From assembly GCA_015679605.1 (NCBI GenBank), contig JAAAVE010000469.1, forward strand, positions 7,251-18,551: a DNA stretch of 11,301 nucleotides, given 5' to 3'. The DNA comes from Podila epigama. Lineage: Eukaryota > Mortierellomycota > Mortierellomycetes > Mortierellales > Mortierellaceae. A model generated the notes under the pieces. The model saw only the letters and a list, made by a program, of their open reading frames with translations, did not search any database and was not told the origin of the DNA. This document shows, in pieces, positions 8,852 through 11,301 of the stretch (position 1 is the first letter of the stretch; each line of letters opens with the position of its first letter). A program made the translations under genes and the position numbers.

Positions 8852-9034
8852 TAAGATATTGGCTTGGATAAGCGGCTTTCAATGTATTATTTGACTACGG
8901 TCTCTATCATAAATGATAGCTTATGCTCAAGTGCTGGGTTTGTAGGGAAGTAAGACGCATCAGAGGTTTTAAGTCTATGTTTTGCGCCACACGACGCGAG
9001 AAAGACAAGTGCGAACGAAGCAATTAAGGAACCC

Positions 9035-9117
9035 TTTGCTTAGCCTAGTGGTTGATTGCTTCACTGTGGCCATCCAAGCTCACATATTCTACTGAGTCCC
9101 GGGTTGGGTCCCGCGAA
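9035..9117 (+). ncRNA. Degenerate tRNA-like element with pol III A and B boxes
   Basis: TAGCCTAGTGG (9041-9051) fits the RNA polymerase III A box (TRGCNNAGYNGG), and GGTTGGGTCCC (9102-9112) fits the B box (GGTTCRANNCC) with two differences. The starts are 61 bp apart, too far for an intronless tRNA but within the range of intron-bearing or tRNA-derived elements. TTTGC (9035-9039) can pair with GCGAA (9113-9117) as an acceptor-like stem with one G-T pair, but it shares a base with the CGGG/CCCG T-arm-like stem. The D-stem and anticodon stem do not close. The segment around GTGGCC resembles the anticodon region of tRNA-His. The best reading is a tRNA pseudogene or the head of a tRNA-derived SINE, not a working tRNA gene. 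Confidence 0.4.
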
Positions 9118-9198
9118 TACTATTTGAACTTACAGAGGGATAACAGCAATCCATCGACGATTTGCTTCACAGAGGAATGCTAACTTATCTGTGGACGT

Positions 9199-9234
9199 GT
9201 ATGTATGTATGTGTGTGTATGTATGTATGTGTGT
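9199..9234. repeat. Perfect 18-bp tandem repeat, (GTAT)3(GT)3 twice
   Basis: Bases 9199-9216 and 9217-9234 are identical 18-bp units built from GTAT and GT. It is a compound microsatellite located about 80 bp beyond the tRNA-like element. Short-period tails are common at the 3' end of SINEs, but this placement may be coincidental. Confidence 0.85.
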
Positions 9235-10814
9235 CTGCAAATATTTGGTAACAAGATGACCAAGCACTCTTAACTGGAAAGTGAAAGGAGAGAGCTCGCG
9301 CACCCCATCTTACAAGTAAACGTTCGGCTGAGGTGCGGTCAGGGCGATCGATATAAGGGGTTACTTTGTTAGTGTCCTGAGTCAACTCTAAAGATGAGGT
9401 CGAGACTTTGGCCATTGGAACGACCAACAACAGCAACAATATCAACAACAACAACATTGCATACAAGCCGAAGGCGCAAACGAATGAACAGGTTCCCAGT
9501 GTTTGTTTCTGTTTGAGCCAGCACATGCTCTCCACTTTTCAGTGTTGAGGCAAACCGCTGTCCTTCGCTCCACATCCGTCTCCAACAATATCACCGCTGT
9601 CTCTTTGCCTGGTTGTTTGTTTGCCTTCTAGAAAGCATTCAACATGGGATGGCAAGCAAACACTCCTCCACAAACTTCATGCACCTCCCCCGGAATGTTT
9701 GTATTACGTTCCCCAAATGCTCACATATTAGTCATGGATTGACCAGTGTAAAGTACAATAGCTGAAGTCGAGATGCATCTGAAGTGTACAAAACCGGGCA
9801 AAACAGTGCCGACAGTGAATGCGATAACAATGAGGAAACATGGCAAAATAGTGTCGAATCAGGCCACACTGCGTCTCATATATAGGATCTTCATTTCTCT
9901 CTACCGGATGGCGAGTCCGATGTTGGGATGGTTGTCGATATTGCAGTTGGAATGGAGTAAAAGGATCCATATCCACAGCAACAGGACCTTCAAAAGACCT
10001 TCCCTGTACTGACACCTTGGCGGTATGAACGTGAGTCGCCCTAGTTGACTTGCATTATATTGGACAAAGTAAAAAAAAGTACTACTACACAGACAAAGGC
10101 GTTCAAAGCATAGGACCGAGTTTGAGCCAAGTGTACAGTTAAGAGGGATTTCATTTCAAATGTAATTCCTTTGAACCTTGGGCAGAATGCCTGAACGCCA
10201 TCTTCACATTAAATGCAAACGCACTTTTAATACAACAAGCCGCTTAATGTATGCAGTAACATGGTTATATGTCCGACTGAGTGTCTAACATGAACACCTG
10301 TGGAGCCCCCCAACGTGCGCGTACAAAGGAGCAGCATACGTACTCTTCCTTCACATGCACCGTTTCATTCGTACTTTCATAGACGGCAGGCGCGGCAGGC
10401 GCCATAGCATGGGCCAAAGCCTAGAAGGTTTGCTAGCTAGTGCATACGTACCAGGTCACATACACGGGAGTGCATCCGGGCACAAAAGCCTGCTTTTTGT
10501 GCGGCACGCAGCGTAGTAAGGTAAGGTAAATGGAAGAATGAGTGAGTGAACCCACATTTGCGTACATTCACACAATCACAAAAACAGACAGCCTGCTCTT
10601 GTTGTATTCTCCACAAGGGCATGTATGCAAAATATGCAAAGAAAAAACAATGGGCTCCTTTTCATGCCCATCGTCTCGCCCTTCTGACACGCGGTTCTGC
10701 CTTCAGTTGAGGCACAACTGCAAAGAGCTGTAGTCCACACTGTCCCTCGAGGTTTCAATCCTGTTTGCATTCAATGTGCAGTCCACGATGGTTTTTGTCC
10801 AGGCGGGATACTTT
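9235..10814. other. Gene-free interval before the secreted peptide gene
   Basis: No gene could be supported in about 1.6 kb. An interrupted CAA repeat (9425-9455) produces artificial Leu, Asn or Thr runs in different frames. Overlapping open frames at 9773-10012 (plus, 79 residues from ATG) and 9970-9728 (minus, 80 residues from ATG) have no domain I recognise. From about 10290 to 10810 the sequence carries short duplications: GCATACGTAC at 10334-10343 and 10442-10451, GGCAGGCGC twice in tandem at 10385-10402, and GTAAG units at 10516-10530. These are plausible upstream promoter sequence for the peptide gene. Confidence 0.5.
9425..9455. repeat. Interrupted CAA trinucleotide repeat
   Basis: About ten CAA or near-CAA units, interrupted by CAG and ATAT. 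On the minus strand it reads as TTG/GTT and creates a spurious leucine run in an open frame there. Confidence 0.8.
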
Positions 10815-10822
10815 TATATAAA
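10815..10822 (+). promoter_or_regulatory. TATA box of the secreted peptide gene
   Basis: TATATAAA lies 109 bp upstream of the ATG at 10931 and is followed by a CT-rich leader (about 10846-10929). This arrangement of TATA box and pyrimidine-rich initiator region is typical of highly or conditionally expressed fungal genes. It is the best core-promoter candidate in the window. Confidence 0.65.
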
Positions 10823-10930
10823 CCAGCATGTTTGATTCTCCCCGTCTTCTTTTTCTTCTTCTACCTTAGACACCGCCCATCTCTTCTCCCGCCATCCACC
10901 TCACACCCTTCCCTTATCTTCCGCCTCAAG

Positions 10931-11301
10931 ATGAAGTTCTCCCTGAAAGCTGTAGCCATCAGTGCCTTGCTTGCTTCGACCGTTGCAGCTGCCCCCGTCA
11001 GTGTTGACAAGCGCGACGCCAACTCGGCTCGCATTGCCGCTTGCTTCACCAAGTAGAGTACATTTTAGTTTATTGCAAAAGCAATGGTGCGATATTGTGT
11101 TTTTTCCCCCCAGCAATGCTGACAAGCGCTTTTTCACTCTACTCTACTGCCACAGCCTCCTCTTCACCGGTGTTTGGCCCAGCTCCTGCAAGGCCGCTGT
11201 CAACGTAAGTAAATCGCCACCCTATTGTGCATTGTGACCTGATTCTCTTTACTCTCGTCGTATATCCATTTAGTAGCGAAATAACGAACATGGTCGCAAA
11301 A
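10931..11301 (+). CDS. Small secreted peptide precursor with signal peptide and Lys-Arg site (3' end not resolved)
   Basis: Exon 1 (10931-11052) encodes a signal peptide MKFSLKAVAISALLASTVAA, then APVSVDKR with a Kex2-type Lys-Arg site at residues 27-28, then DANSARIAACFT. The donor GTAGAG is at 11053. The favoured acceptor is 11154-11155, with exon 2 at 11156-11204 adding NLLFTGVWPSSCKAAVN to reach residue 57; a CTGAC branch-site consensus sits 34 nt upstream. A second donor GTAAGT is at 11205, with a branch-like CTGAT about 33 nt before a TAGTAG acceptor. Splicing at the first AG gives an immediate TAG stop (57 residues); the second continues as RNNEHGRK beyond the window. The mature peptide would carry Cys38 and Cys52, perhaps one disulfide. 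The first ATG has a CAAG context after a CT-rich leader. I do not recognise a family; a secreted effector-like or signalling peptide is possible but unproven. Unspliced, the frame stops at 11056. Confidence 0.7.

Noticed and set aside
9035-9117. Functional tRNA-His gene with an intron
   Set aside because: The D-stem and anticodon stem do not form and the T-loop lacks the conserved TTC; only the pol III boxes and part of the outer stem remain.
9199-9234. CRISPR-like or telomeric repeat
   Set aside because: The units are contiguous with no spacers and are simple GTAT/GT sequence; it is a microsatellite.
9185-9535. Minus-strand open frame with a leucine-rich segment resembling a membrane helix
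   Set aside because: The leucine run comes from the CAA repeat and the tail from the GTAT/GT repeat; the rest has no family signature.
9728-10015. Overlapping small open frames on both strands; the minus one (80 residues from its ATG at 9970) is rich in Cys and His
   Set aside because: The Cys/His spacing fits no zinc-finger class, the two frames overlap, and neither has coding-like codon use or a clear promoter.

Overview
The window looks like nuclear DNA of a filamentous fungus, most plausibly an early-diverging lineage such as Mortierellomycotina. The grounds are short GT-AG introns (about 70-130 bp), CT-rich leaders, an intronless F-box/leucine-rich-repeat protein of the type these fungi carry in many copies, a fungal EF-hand MscS channel and a nuclear mitoribosomal protein gene. 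The lineage is an inference from style and not from a search.

Layout: bases 1-27 may be the last codons of a plus-strand gene that ends at a TAG. Then come about 1.9 kb with no gene I can support, including a strongly T-rich plus strand at about 590-1075. An intronless F-box/LRR gene (1914-3368, +) follows, converging on a five-exon EF-hand MscS mechanosensitive channel gene (6490-3412, -). Only 43 bp separate the two stop codons.

The MscS gene and the mitoribosomal gene mL57 (7696-8738, +, four exons) are divergent, with 1.2 kb between their start codons. That interval holds several symmetric elements: an 8-bp inverted repeat, a 14-bp tandem duplication running into a hairpin with CGG-N9-CCG spacing, and a 37-bp interrupted palindrome whose core is a mirrored TATA box. 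Past mL57 lie about 2.2 kb without a convincing protein gene, but with a degenerate tRNA-like element carrying A and B boxes, a perfect 18-bp GTAT/GT tandem repeat and a CAA-rich repeat.

The right end holds a TATA box, a CT-rich leader and the 5' part of a small secreted peptide gene (10931 to beyond the window). It has a signal peptide, a Lys-Arg processing site and two cysteines. Its two introns have ambiguous acceptors: two in-frame sites 42 nt apart in the first, and a TAGTAG tandem acceptor in the second, where the choice decides between an immediate stop and continued reading.

The genes do not form a pathway. F-box (ubiquitin ligase adaptor), MscS (osmotic and calcium response at internal membranes), mL57 (mitochondrial translation) and a secreted peptide are independent neighbours, as is normal in fungi. 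All exon models come from reading frame, splice consensus and protein family pattern; no transcript data were available.
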